From the NCBI GenBank assembly GCA_034416335.1, contig DAOULV010000003.1, positions 186,001-250,000 of the forward strand: a stretch of 64,000 nucleotides of DNA, given 5' to 3'. The number at the start of each line of letters is the position of its first letter. Positions within the stretch are counted from its first letter, which is position 1. The notes beneath the pieces were generated by a model. The model saw nothing but the letters and a program-made list of their open reading frames with translations, was not told where the DNA came from and made no database searches. Made by a program: the position numbers and the translations under genes. The DNA comes from MGML01 sp034416335. Lineage in GTDB: Bacteria; Chloroflexota; Dehalococcoidia; Dehalococcoidales; UBA2162. Below, one piece after another: positions 9,723 through 18,373 of the stretch.

Positions 9723-9788
9723 ATTATTCTCCTTAAATCAATAACTTCATATCCCTGATATTATATTTGCCGGGCTCCGGCTTAAGTT

Positions 9789-10859
9789 TCAATACTGCAT
9801 TGGCGGGGTTTCTGCCAAAGTAACTTCGGTCGTATCCTGGTTATCACCCTGCCAATAAGTGACATTAACCTTCTGGCCTACTTCGTAGGAGTTGATAACT
9901 TTAAAAAAACCAACCGAAGTAGTAATCTCTTTATCATCAATACGGGTGATAATATCCCCTTCTTTCAATCCTGCTTTATCCGCCGGGCTGCCATCAACGA
10001 TGCTGGTGATAAATACACCTTTGTTCACGGGGAGATTATAAATATTTGCTACAAATTCATTAATTTCTGAAATACCAACACCTGTCCACGGGCGGACTAT
10101 ATACCCTTTGTCAATAAGCGTATTGATAATAGGGTCTGCTTCATTCATGCTGATTGCGTATCCCATTCCTTCTACTCCGACCTGCGACACCTTGATACTG
10201 TTGATACCGATCACTTCACCGGCCATATTAACGAGAGGTCCGCCGCTGTTACCCGGGTTTATGGCGGCATCAGTCTGGATAAGACCGAGTAATGTTTGAC
10301 CCGGGGAGGCATCCAGGGAGACATCCACGACACTGACGATTCCCGAAGTAGCGCTGATTCCCTGTCCCAGGGCATTACCGATAGCAATCACTCCGTCACC
10401 AACATTCAACCGGGCCGAATTTCCGATAGCCAGCACCGGAAGGTCCTGAACATCTATTTTCACAACTGCCAGGTCGGTTAAAGGGTCGGTATTAACCATT
10501 TTCGCCTGAAAGATACGGCCGTCGCTCAATGTTATGGTGACATTATCAGCATCCTGGACCACGTGGTTATTGGTCACGATGTAGCCATCACTATCGATAA
10601 TCCACCCTGATCCGGCGCCTTCCTCTTTTACAGGCCGGTTAAAGAAATCATATGCAGTAATTTCGACGTTTATGGAAACGACCGCAGGTCTCACTTTTGT
10701 CACAACTTCGGCAATAGTCAGCATCGGACTCTGACTGACAGGTTGAACTACGGGCATATTTTCCGAACTTGTTTCCGTCTGTGATGCACAGGAAAACAGG
10801 CCGAGTGTAGTAATAGTGAGTAGTATAAGAATGATAGAGAATGCCAGTTTGTTACGCAT
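9789..10859 (-). CDS. HtrA/DegP-type serine protease, lipoprotein
   Basis: This 356-residue S1C protease has an N-terminal signal ending in a lipobox, LFSC with Cys24, so it is probably membrane-anchored outside the cytoplasm. The catalytic triad is His99 (TNNHV), Asp129 (LTDLAVV) and Ser205 (GNSGGPL). One PDZ domain fills about residues 265-350, with the carboxylate-binding region near GSPADKAGLKEGDIITRI. It degrades or refolds damaged envelope proteins. It is the first gene of a minus-strand series with the Usp-HEAT fusion, and a promoter-like motif shared with uspA lies about 130 nt upstream. DegP, DegQ and DegS types cannot be separated from sequence alone. Confidence 0.92.
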   Translation of the reverse strand: MRNKLAFSIILILLTITTLGLFSCASQTETSSENMPVVQPVSQSPMLTIAEVVTKVRPAVVSINVEITAYDFFNRPVKEEGAGSGWIIDSDGYIVTNNHVVQDADNVTITLSDGRIFQAKMVNTDPLTDLAVVKIDVQDLPVLAIGNSARLNVGDGVIAIGNALGQGISATSGIVSVVDVSLDASPGQTLLGLIQTDAAINPGNSGGPLVNMAGEVIGINSIKVSQVGVEGMGYAISMNEADPIINTLIDKGYIVRPWTGVGISEINEFVANIYNLPVNKGVFITSIVDGSPADKAGLKEGDIITRIDDKEITTSVGFFKVINSYEVGQKVNVTYWQGDNQDTTEVTLAETPPMQY

Positions 10860-10986
10860 GATTTTTCCCCTTTAGGCTAATGCCTTATAAAACTCCCCTG
10901 AAATAAAGAAAAGATTAGCGGGAATGTTTAACAGTGCTAATCCTGCAATTTCACCTGATAGAAATATTTTAGAATTGTAAAGGTAA

Positions 10987-11019
10987 AATTGTTATAAAAT
11001 GAGGTGAGAAAAAGTTACA
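10987..11019 (-). promoter_or_regulatory. Promoter-like motif upstream of htrA, shared with uspA
   Basis: On the minus strand this reads TGTAAC, 17 nt, TATAAC, AATT. It aligns without gaps to 4248-4280, and the spacer is partly identical. The site is about 130 nt before the htrA start, leaving a fairly long untranslated leader. Confidence 0.5.
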
Positions 11020-11118
11020 TTTATCTTTCATTACGGTTATTTTTTAAGGTTCTGTGCGTACTTTAAAACGGGGAAACCTGATTCCTGTATAATTTTTATT
11101 TCCGATTCCACGAATTAT

Positions 11119-11361
11119 GTACTAGTCTGTTTTAGTTGTGATTTTCGGTTCACCCCCTTAATCCCCCTCAAACAGTTGCCGTGTTCAGTAGAAATATTTC
11201 GATTGTTTGAGGGGGAAAGAGTTTGAGAGAGGGGCTTCGCCCCTCTCTCTTTCATACTCCCCTTTCTGGCCAGGAAAGTCTTCCGGTCACTGTCTATGGT
11301 TCTGGCCGGAAAGGGGGCAGGGGGTAAGGTATATATAAAACAACCAAATGTAAACAGAACC
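11119..11361. repeat. MITE-like repeat, copy 1 (full length)
   Basis: This 243-bp element runs from GTACTAGTCTGTTTTAGTTG to AAATGTAAACAGAACC, with imperfect terminal inverted repeats. Three internal hairpins are visible: CCCCCTCAAACA with TGTTTGAGGGGG; GAGAGAGGGGC with GCCCCTCTCTC around a 3-nt loop; and CTGGCCAG with CTGGCCGG arms inside CCCCTTT/AAAGGGG. The 7-mer CGAATTA occurs at 11111-11117 and again at 11363-11369, one base outside each end, as expected for a target-site duplication. It codes for no protein. Confidence 0.85.
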
Positions 11362-11412
11362 GCGAATTACCGATATTGATTTTCACAAGAGCCTGAATTA
11401 TAATTATGACTT

Positions 11413-11904
11413 GTGGAGAATGAACTGGAACAATTAATAGCTGATTTAAACTGTGATGATTTCATCCAGTGTCAGAAAACCCGGCGTAAACTCGTGGAAA
11501 TGGGAAATGCGGCAGTACCGCGACTAGTCAATGAATTATCGAATGACAAATACTGGGTACGCTGGGAAGCCACTAAAGCTCTCGGGCAGATAGCCGACAA
11601 ATCCTCTTCCCAGGCGCTGGTCGCAGCTCTGGAGGACAAAGAATTCGATGTACGCTGGCTTGCTGCCGAAGCTCTGATTAGAATAGGTAAAGCTGCCATG
11701 GAACCATTGCTGACAGCGCTGGCCGACCACGGAGATAAATCCATTTCATTGCGTCACGGGGCCCACCATGTTTTACATGATATGGAAAAAGGAAACCTTT
11801 CCGAAATGCTTAAGCCGGTTATGGCTTCGGTAGAAGATTCGGAACCTTACAGCGAGGTACTTGCTGTTGCCAGGCGAGCCCTCGACAATCTCAACAAGCG
11901 ATAA
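11413..11904 (+). CDS. HEAT-repeat (PBS-lyase-like) protein
   Basis: This 163-residue soluble protein is built of helical HEAT repeats (for example VRWEATKALGQIAD and VRWLAAEALIRIG). It is a close paralogue of the HEAT domain of the Usp-HEAT fusion at 8304-9722, sharing HHVLHD and the order of repeats. The start is GTG at 11413 without a clear Shine-Dalgarno, so the true start is uncertain. A repeat copy ends about 50 nt upstream and may carry or disrupt the promoter. HEAT proteins are scaffolds; no catalytic role is expected. It may compete with or bind the fusion protein's partner, which is speculation. Confidence 0.8.
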   Translation: MENELEQLIADLNCDDFIQCQKTRRKLVEMGNAAVPRLVNELSNDKYWVRWEATKALGQIADKSSSQALVAALEDKEFDVRWLAAEALIRIGKAAMEPLLTALADHGDKSISLRHGAHHVLHDMEKGNLSEMLKPVMASVEDSEPYSEVLAVARRALDNLNKR

Positions 11905-12152
11905 CATCCCCGCACGGGAAAAACATCTATAAATTCCCCCGATACTATATCAGGTAGATTCTATTCGATCGGTATCCGCTCCGTTTCATCTCAAAACAGC
12001 CTTTCTTATGTCCTATCCAGCATGACCGCAGAATTGTATCGTACGCATTTAAGTGCAGACTGACAGGATGGAATTTACCTGTTAATAGTGATGATAGTTT
12101 TCGTCAGTTATGATAGTATATATGGTTAGCGAATATTTAAACGGAGATGAAT

Positions 12153-13916
12153 ATGGCAGAAAAAGACAAAGTTTATAAGTTTCTGAATCCCATTGGATAC
12201 CAGGAGCCTGTAAAACAGCATCCGCTTACGCCAAGACTCGATAAACTCGATGGCAAGAACATTACCCTGAGTATCGGCGCCGGCGGCGAGCAGGGTATCC
12301 TTATACCACTGCGTAAGATGTTGCCCGAAAGGTATCCCCAGGTGAACTGGAACATCAGCTTCGCCGCACCGCACGCAACCAAAGCCGGAAGTATAGCTCT
12401 TACGGACGAAGAAAGGAAGACCACGGACGCCCTTATCCGCGGCGTTGTATGGTGACATGGGGCTATATGGGAGCAGTTGCCCCACCTGTCATCAATTGAA
12501 AAAGCCGGCATCCCCAGCGTTTTCATTATATTCGAAGACCAGGATAAAATCTGGGAAGAAGCTTGCAGGCTGAACGGTGTCCCCAACATCAGGCGTGTCT
12601 GGGGTTCACGTCACATCCCCGGACCGGAGGATGTCCCCACCTGGATAGACGATCTTATGGACGCTCTGGTGCGTCCTCTCACTGACGTTGAAGCAAATCC
12701 TCCGGAATGGAAAGTTGAAAATCCCCGATATATCTTCGAAGGTACTATGCTGGAGGCGATTGAATTCTTCAATCAGGAAACGCCAGTACCTCAACTCTAC
12801 AACAACGCGCCGATTATGAAATTCACGGACGGCCTTCCAGTAGTACCTCCCACCGAAGAACTCGTTGCCGAAATGCTTAAAGGCACCAGCCACAAACCGG
12901 ACGAAGTTATCACCTACCAGGCCGACCGTATACTCGGCGACCGTGTCCAGCAAATGGGCAGCTCCGGTAAAAAAGGAGACCCCGTACACTTTATGCCAAT
13001 GAGACGAACTGCTACGGTGGAAAAAATTGCCACTATCGGCGTAATGGCGGGATGCAAGCCTGAGTATATGCCGGTATTACTTGCCATCGCCGAAGCGGGT
13101 GGCGGCTGTGGCGACGGCCGCGGTGGTTCGTCATACGCTATCAGTGGTCCGATTGCCAAAGAAATCGGAATGAACTTCGATACCAACGTCCTCGGCGGCG
13201 GAAATCGCGCTAACAGGAGTATCGGGCGAGCCGCCGAACTTATGTGGAAATGTCTCGGCGAGAATATCCCTAATGTTACCAATGCCGGTGTCTGGGGTAA
13301 TGCGCTGAATAACTGCTTCCCCGAGAACGACGACGCTTTACCGGAAGGATGGGCGACTTTAAGAGAGGAGTTCGACTTCAGCAAAGAAGAAAGCTGCATT
13401 GTTCCTATCCACATGGGTTTCTCGGTAAGAAATACCGAGTTTATGCCCGGCGGCTACCGTGAACTTCAGAAGAGCGGCCACGGCGGCATAGCCAGGCGAC
13501 TCGGAGTCAAGGGAATCCCGGGCCCTCACAACTTCATGGAATACTTCATCGACCACCTATGGTCTGACGGCGAAGGTGGAAAAACATTCTTCCTGCTGCC
13601 GGAGATGGCACGCGACCTGAAAGCCTACGGATTCAAGACAAAAGACGATGTCTATGAGTGGCTTTACAAGAAGAGTTTCATGACACTGAAAGAGTACAGA
13701 ACTCACCAGTCTCCCGATGTCTGGACGAACGGCTGGAAGGCGATCGAGCCTACTTCCGGTAAACCCTGGCTGGAACTGGATGAAGACTATATGGTCCCGG
13801 CAGTAGCCGACCCGTTTATGAACTGCATCATAGTCACCGGCGGCGGTGAGGAAATGGCGCTCTGGACCGGCGGCCGCGGCAGGGAATCAGCCGTAGGCAT
13901 TGACGCCTGGCGGTAA
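12153..13916 (+). CDS. Selenoprotein of the UGSC-like family (Sec at TGA 12453)
   Basis: This gene is read as one 587-residue protein with selenocysteine at residue 101, encoded by TGA 12453-12455. The frame is the same on both sides of the TGA. The paralogue at 21790-23448 has its TGA at the identical alignment position: U-x19-P, with GIP ending 20 residues later in both. A TGGGGC/GCCCCA hairpin begins 2 nt after the TGA. The N-terminal ~190 residues are the Sec domain. The rest is a second domain (DGLPVVPPTEE, KGTSHKPDEV, ending IDAWR) shared with the paralogue. The Sec motif is U-H-G-A, without a resolving Cys. ATG 12153 follows GGAG by 6 nt. Redox function is inferred; no substrate is known. 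Confidence 0.85.
12453..12484 (+). promoter_or_regulatory. In-frame TGA (Sec) with SECIS-like hairpin 1
   Basis: TGA 12453-12455 is followed by a hairpin with stem TGGGGC (12458-12463) and GCCCCA (12479-12484), and a 15-nt loop containing GGGAG. Bacterial SECIS elements sit directly 3' of the UGA inside the coding region and recruit SelB. Position and size fit that model. Confidence 0.7.
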
Positions 13917-13940
13917 TTACCTGTTTCCCAATAAACGCAG

Positions 13941-13972
13941 AAAGCCCCGCGAGTAGTTTCGCGGGGCTTTTC
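13941..13972. terminator. Bidirectional rho-independent terminator
   Basis: The 12-bp perfect stem AAAGCCCCGCGA / TCGCGGGGCTTT has a 6-nt loop and T-runs on both strands. It lies between the convergent ends of the selenoprotein gene (13916) and the minus-strand gene ending at 13995. Confidence 0.93.
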
Positions 13973-13994
13973 CCATATTCCGGTATTTGTTCTT

Positions 13995-14636
13995 TCATAC
14001 CGCCAGGTATAGATCGAGCTGTATCGGCCTATCTGCTATCGCGAAAGTATCCAGCAGGTGTTCGAAAATCCGGGAAGGTTGAAATTCAGTCTCCCCGTAA
14101 TGGAATATACTGATAACACAGATATAATCACTTCTTTCAAACCATACTATTTCCACTGCCCCCCGGGAGGGCTGTTCCTCAGGTTCAGATACAACAGCGG
14201 TGGTTCGTACCGCGGGATAGCCGTGCATCGAGGTGAATCTCATATCGGGAGACGATATCGTAACATTACCACTGGTAAATACATCTGCGAGGTTGTGAAA
14301 AAGAACAGCCCGGTTCTTCTCTATTCTGGTCATATCACTGAACGAAGGAAAGATAGATTTGTCCTGGAAGTAAACAGCTATAACAGATTCCAGCCTGAAC
14401 CAGCGATAGCGTTCCAGTACCATTTTTTCAGCATTATCCCACTTCTTGTTCAGTAACCGCGATTCTTCGTAGCTTTCAGGACACTCGAACGTGTAGACGA
14501 GCTTTTCGTTATCGAGTTCCAGGGTATATGTTCTATAGCTGTTATCCACATAGTAAGAAAGGTATCCGATTAACACCATCCCTGAAAACAGTACTACAAC
14601 CGCAACCCAGTTCGAGCGCCTTTGAAACCAGTTCAT
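13995..14636 (-). CDS. Membrane-anchored protein of unknown function
   Basis: I do not recognise this 213-residue protein. One N-terminal transmembrane helix (about residues 11-28) would leave a ~180-residue extracytoplasmic domain. That domain carries alternating beta strands and the segment MHGYPAVRTTAVV followed by VEIVWFERSDYICVISI. This is a layout seen in PsbP/DUF1795-like lipoproteins, but the similarity is weak. It follows a small membrane protein gene by 28 nt on the same strand and lies downstream of an ECF sigma factor pair, so it may belong to that envelope-stress regulon. No catalytic motif is seen. Confidence 0.6.
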   Translation of the reverse strand: MNWFQRRSNWVAVVVLFSGMVLIGYLSYYVDNSYRTYTLELDNEKLVYTFECPESYEESRLLNKKWDNAEKMVLERYRWFRLESVIAVYFQDKSIFPSFSDMTRIEKNRAVLFHNLADVFTSGNVTISSPDMRFTSMHGYPAVRTTAVVSEPEEQPSRGAVEIVWFERSDYICVISIFHYGETEFQPSRIFEHLLDTFAIADRPIQLDLYLAV

Positions 14637-14664
14637 TTTACTTCCCCCCTTTCTAAAAAGTCCT

Positions 14665-14907
14665 TTAAAACAGCAGAAAAGACGGACTTCGCCAGAGACT
14701 GTCGTTATCGAATGACCAGAAAACCGGAGATGCCAGTTCCTTGATTAAGACAAAGTCGGGGGAGGAGTCTGAGATATATTTCTTTCTTCCCTCAATACCG
14801 ACGTGAGTTAAGTAACGAGCCTGAAGATACAAAATCGACGTGATAAACAATATCCAGAACAGAATACAGGCATATCGGATTAGGATTCTTATGATTACCC
14901 GTCTCAT
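14665..14907 (-). CDS. Small single-pass membrane protein, unknown
   Basis: This 80-residue ORF has a hydrophobic helix around residues 10-30 preceded by several arginines (MRRVIIRILIR), so the N-terminus should stay inside. GGAGAGAGG lies directly before the ATG, which supports translation. A perfect 12-bp palindrome, TGAACCGGTTCA, sits about 25 nt upstream. It is probably co-transcribed with the following membrane-anchored unknown. No family recognised. Confidence 0.5.
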   Translation of the reverse strand: MRRVIIRILIRYACILFWILFITSILYLQARYLTHVGIEGRKKYISDSSPDFVLIKELASPVFWSFDNDSLWRSPSFLLF

Positions 14908-14932
14908 TCCTCTCTCCTTATGGTGTGTTGAG

Positions 14933-14944
14933 TGAACCGGTTCA
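14933..14944. promoter_or_regulatory. 12-bp palindrome upstream of the small membrane gene
   Basis: TGAACCGGTTCA is a perfect palindrome about 25 nt upstream of the start at 14907. It overlaps the expected promoter/leader of the minus-strand pair. It looks like a dimeric repressor site; no regulator is assigned. Confidence 0.35.
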
Positions 14945-15065
14945 GCTATATATACGGAATCGACGGGAAAGTATCACAGCGAAAAAGAATGCAAACACAT
15001 TAATCGAAAGGGATATATCCGTAAAAAGAAAAAGTGGTAGGAGAAGAAATGAGTGAGAAGCCCTG

Positions 15066-15416
15066 TTAATCCAGCAGGAGTATGATGACAAAAATAATAG
15101 CTACGATAATGAACGTTATAAGGGCTGCGATGGTTCCCTGCCAGAGTTTCCGGCGTGGTATCCCCCAGAAAAGCAGTTCCTGATCGCGGGACCCAAGTTT
15201 GTTTTCCTGCTCGGCAAGGCGATGTACAAGCTGAGCTTTTAGATTTTCTATAAACTCACCGGACGGTTTTTCACTCATCGAAGCCATTTTGCGGGCAAAC
15301 TCGAGTGCGGTGCGGGCATCTTCATCCGCAGGTTCTGTAACTTCATCCTCTCGCCCGTCCAGTATGCGATCGATATTATCCAGTAATTCTTTGTCTTTTT
15401 CTTCGTTATCCTTCAT
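15066..15416 (-). CDS. Putative anti-sigma or sigma-associated membrane protein
   Basis: This is a 116-residue protein from ATG 15416. It has an acidic N-terminal half (KDNEEKDKELLDNIDRILD), a helical middle and one C-terminal transmembrane helix in the last ~25 residues. The start codon comes 1 nt after the TAA of the ECF sigma gene (TAATATG), so translation is coupled. Genes in this position usually encode the sigma factor's anti-sigma. The zinc-binding HxxxCxxC motif of ZAS-type anti-sigmas is absent, so the assignment rests on position and topology. The longer frame reaching 15479 overlaps sigma and is unlikely. Confidence 0.6.
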   Translation of the reverse strand: MKDNEEKDKELLDNIDRILDGREDEVTEPADEDARTALEFARKMASMSEKPSGEFIENLKAQLVHRLAEQENKLGSRDQELLFWGIPRRKLWQGTIAALITFIIVAIIFVIILLLD

Positions 15417-15417
15417 A

Positions 15418-15975
15418 TTACCATCCTGAGAAATCGTCTCTGAGCTTGCGTATTGCCCGGCACAGGATCGTTCCCACATTTGACTCCGTCAGCCCGGTAA
15501 TCCGGGCAATTTCGCGGTTTGTCATACCGCCGCTGAACTTGAGTGAAATCAGTTCCTGCTCAGTGTTTTTAAGCTTTATGATACATTCACGCAATCTGGT
15601 AATCTCTTCGGCCCTTGAAATATCCTCCTCCGGTGAATCTGATGATAAAGACATATCCGATTCCACACTTTTCCGGATTTTCGATTCCTTAGCCTGTTTC
15701 CGGTAATAGTCTATTATCGTATTCCGCGCAATCGAGAAAATCCAGGTTGAAAAAGAAGCTATTTCAGGATTATAACTCTGAAATCCGTCAAGCACTTTAT
15801 TGAAGATATCGGACGTCAGGTCTTCAGCCATATCCTTATCCGCTATGCGATACCTGGTATACCGGTAAACTTTCGGCAGGTACATCTCATACACACGGGT
15901 AAATTCCTCTTCCAGCGAACCGGAATCGGCTGCGGTCTCCTGCATTTTGCCTGCATTCACCTGTCTGTCAGTCAC
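15418..15975 (-). CDS. ECF-type RNA polymerase sigma factor
   Basis: This 185-residue sigma-70-family protein has region 2 (about residues 28-98: LPKVYRYTRYRIADKDMAEDLTSDIF, quoted in two parts of a conserved helix pair, then FSTWIFSIARNTIIDYYR). Region 4 (about 125-180) has the helix-turn-helix MTNREIARITGLTESNVGT. Region 3 is absent, as in the ECF group. It is the first gene of a minus-strand set with a coupled small membrane protein. The target promoters are not identifiable here. A second ECF factor at 40430 is a separate system with a different partner. Confidence 0.9.
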   Translation of the reverse strand: MTDRQVNAGKMQETAADSGSLEEEFTRVYEMYLPKVYRYTRYRIADKDMAEDLTSDIFNKVLDGFQSYNPEIASFSTWIFSIARNTIIDYYRKQAKESKIRKSVESDMSLSSDSPEEDISRAEEITRLRECIIKLKNTEQELISLKFSGGMTNREIARITGLTESNVGTILCRAIRKLRDDFSGW

Positions 15976-16184
15976 AAATAGTACCTGAAAGCGTTTTACT
16001 AGTATATACGGATTACTACAAAAAGTATCACGTCTTCTTGGAACTGCTATGGCGATACTAAATTAACACAGTAAATTAGCCGGAGCAATCCCGTGTAAAC
16101 CGGAATTTATATAGCAACACCGGTATCCTTGATGATATATTATCTCTATCAATCTATGTCAGACCTCATCCGGTGTAAGTTATT

Positions 16185-17279
16185 ATGCTATACGGCAGTT
16201 CCGTCAAAAACCTCATGATGCAACGTCAGTGCTTCGATAAGAAAGCTGACAGGACTACCTACAACGAATTATTCCGTATGATGAGCCCCATCCGGACACC
16301 ATACTGGTGCCGTCCCGGCAGTCCGCCGAGTCTTACTCCCCGCACAGACTTCAATGAATACGACCATGCCTTCGACATGCGCAGCCGGAGAATCATTGTG
16401 AAGGCGAGATTCCAGGGCGGAAGCATTGCTTACGTGTTTGCCGACGAACTCCCGCTGTTTGCTTCCGTATATTCGAAAGACAGGCGTAAATTGTCCTACG
16501 ATGAATTCGAGATACTCGAGCTGCTGCACCGTGAAGGTCCGATGGGTGTAAAGAATATAAAGGAACTCACCGGTCTTATGGCCAAGCAAATCACACCTGT
16601 TTTGCATCGACTGCAGCAGAGATTCCTGGTATTTGAAGACCAGGCCGATGACGAATGGGACAGAGCGTGGTATCCATTCGAAACTGAATTTCCCGATATG
16701 GACCTGGAGGAATACAATAAAGACCAGACAATCAAAACTCTTGTGATGAGATTCGCCTATCTAAATGTATTTATAAATACCAGGATGCTGAACTCGTTTT
16801 ACCGGTTACCCCGGATAGAATTTCAGAAAGCAGTCTCCGAGCTGTTAACTGAAAACAAACTGGTACATGTAACCATTGACCAAGAACCGGGATATCTCCG
16901 GACCGGGGACTTACCCCTGCTCGAAGATGAATCCCATCCCCGAAAAAGCGTGTTTGCGCTTCACCGGAACGATTTTCTGGTAAAATCCAACGAATACCAT
17001 CTCTTCAGTATATTCGCCGGCGATAAATACAACGTACGTCACCGGAATGATAAGCCCTACATAATGCATTTTATACTGATTGACGGTGAATTCAGAGGTT
17101 TTACCGCCGGATACTTCAGGATAAGACCTGACATTATCGAGGATGTAGTACTCGACCTGGACGAATCGGGAAAAAACAGCAGGAAACAGGAAATACTCGA
17201 AGCCGTTAAGATGGTTTCCGACCCCGATGAAAGTCCGGTTAAGAGGTATTGCGGTGAAAAACTGCAGCAGGCAGAATGA
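16185..17279 (+). CDS. Unknown protein with a winged-helix-like middle (possibly HTH_42/YcaQ-related)
   Basis: This is a 364-residue soluble protein. Residues ~105-150 (SYDEFEILELLHREGP followed by a VKNIKELTGL helix and a strand pair) look like a winged helix. A second such unit may occupy about 190-240. The arrangement recalls the HTH_42 proteins that include DNA glycosylase YcaQ/AlkZ, but I cannot see their QxD/QxQ catalytic motif, so glycosylase activity is not claimed. It stands alone, 205 nt from the divergent sigma gene and 86 nt before dhaK. The start at 16185 is a guess; ATG codons near 16215 are possible. Confidence 0.45.
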   Translation: MLYGSSVKNLMMQRQCFDKKADRTTYNELFRMMSPIRTPYWCRPGSPPSLTPRTDFNEYDHAFDMRSRRIIVKARFQGGSIAYVFADELPLFASVYSKDRRKLSYDEFEILELLHREGPMGVKNIKELTGLMAKQITPVLHRLQQRFLVFEDQADDEWDRAWYPFETEFPDMDLEEYNKDQTIKTLVMRFAYLNVFINTRMLNSFYRLPRIEFQKAVSELLTENKLVHVTIDQEPGYLRTGDLPLLEDESHPRKSVFALHRNDFLVKSNEYHLFSIFAGDKYNVRHRNDKPYIMHFILIDGEFRGFTAGYFRIRPDIIEDVVLDLDESGKNSRKQEILEAVKMVSDPDESPVKRYCGEKLQQAE

Positions 17280-17365
17280 TTACGGAAATTGTATTATGGC
17301 AGCCTTTCGATATAAAATTTCTCCGTAAATATTTAGAGCTGTATTACTTGTGAAAGGAAGTGGCA

Positions 17366-18373
17366 ATGAAGAAACTGATTAACGATCCCTACCAGGTAGT
17401 CGATGAAACAATCGCCGGTATTCTCAAGGCGCACCCCTATCACCTGCGTATGGCAAAAGACAGCCAGCGAGCCCTCGTACGTACCGACGCACCGGTTAAG
17501 GGCAAAGTAGCAATCTGCACCGGCGGCGGCTCCGGACATATACCCGTTTTCCTCGGTTATGTTGGGCAGGGACTGGTCGATGGTGTATCGATAGGCAATG
17601 TATTTTCATCTCCCAGCGCCGACGATATGCTGGCTGCCACAAAAGACGTGGACGGGGAAGCCGGAGTATTGTATCTCTTCGGAAATTACCAGGGAGACAT
17701 AATGAACTTCGAAATGGCGGCGGAAATGGCGGATATGGACGATATCCGGGTAGAGATGAGTATCGGTAAGGATGATGTAGCTTCAGCTCCGCGTTCCGAA
17801 GCAGACCGGCGCCGCGGTGTCGCCGGTATATTTTTCGCCTATAAAATCGCCGGGGCCAAAGCCGATACTATGGTAGGTTTGGATGAGGTAAAAGCCACTA
17901 CCGATGCAGCGATAGAAAACACCTGCACAATGGGCGTTGCCCTTACTCCCTGCACGATACCGGCTGCAGGAGAACCTACGTTCACTATAGCCGACGATGA
18001 AATGGAACTTGGTATGGGTATCCACGGTGAACCCGGTATAGAACGCACCAAGCTCAAGACAGCCGATGAAGTTACCGAAATTATGGCTGAAAAAATAATT
18101 GAAGACCTTCCATTTAAATCCGGTGATGAAGTTGCCGTCCTGGTCAACGGGCTCGGTGCTACGCCGCCTGAAGAACTCTATATTATTTACAATAAAGCCT
18201 ACGACATTTTCCAGAACCACGGTTTGAAAATATACAGGAGTTACGTAGGTGAATACGCTACATCGATGGAAATGGCCGGCGCTTCTTTAAGCCTGCTGAA
18301 ACTGAATGATGAATTCAAGACCTTACTGGACGCTCCAGCCTTCTCTCCTTTCCTGCCACAGTGGAGTAAATAA
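17366..18373 (+). CDS. dhaK: Dihydroxyacetone kinase subunit DhaK
   Basis: This 335-residue protein holds the N-terminal CTGGGSGHIP loop and the motif GMGIHGEPG with His220, the residue that binds dihydroxyacetone covalently in characterised DhaK. AAAGGAAG lies 6-8 nt before ATG 17366, so the GTG start at 17360 is less likely. The stop TAA overlaps the dhaL start by one base (TAATG). DhaK holds the substrate while DhaL supplies phosphate. No DhaM phosphotransferase subunit is nearby, so the phosphate donor (PTS or ATP) is undecided. It fits with the GlpK/GlpD genes at 44566-47690 in glycerol/DHA catabolism. Confidence 0.93.
   Translation: MKKLINDPYQVVDETIAGILKAHPYHLRMAKDSQRALVRTDAPVKGKVAICTGGGSGHIPVFLGYVGQGLVDGVSIGNVFSSPSADDMLAATKDVDGEAGVLYLFGNYQGDIMNFEMAAEMADMDDIRVEMSIGKDDVASAPRSEADRRRGVAGIFFAYKIAGAKADTMVGLDEVKATTDAAIENTCTMGVALTPCTIPAAGEPTFTIADDEMELGMGIHGEPGIERTKLKTADEVTEIMAEKIIEDLPFKSGDEVAVLVNGLGATPPEELYIIYNKAYDIFQNHGLKIYRSYVGEYATSMEMAGASLSLLKLNDEFKTLLDAPAFSPFLPQWSK

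Larger units (their letters stand above)
10860..11412. other. Intergenic region with htrA promoter motif and a MITE-like repeat
   Basis: This is a 553-bp gap between divergently transcribed htrA and the HEAT-repeat gene. It holds the minus-strand promoter-like motif at 10987-11019 and the repeat copy at 11119-11361. I see no convincing ORF here. Confidence 0.6.

Noticed and set aside
12126..12485. Minus-strand ORFs of 119 and 138 codons over the start of the first selenoprotein
   Set aside because: They are antisense shadows of the coding frame, with no ribosome site and low-complexity translations.
12430..12500. Frameshift explanation for the first split gene (a +1 frame reads a YGSSC-like stretch)
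   Set aside because: The frame is unchanged across the TGA, and the paralogue has its TGA at the same codon. A frameshift would need two compensating errors.
15416..15479. Longer start (15479) for the sigma-associated membrane protein
   Set aside because: It would overlap the sigma gene by about 60 nt, while ATG 15416 sits 1 nt after the sigma stop, the usual coupling arrangement.
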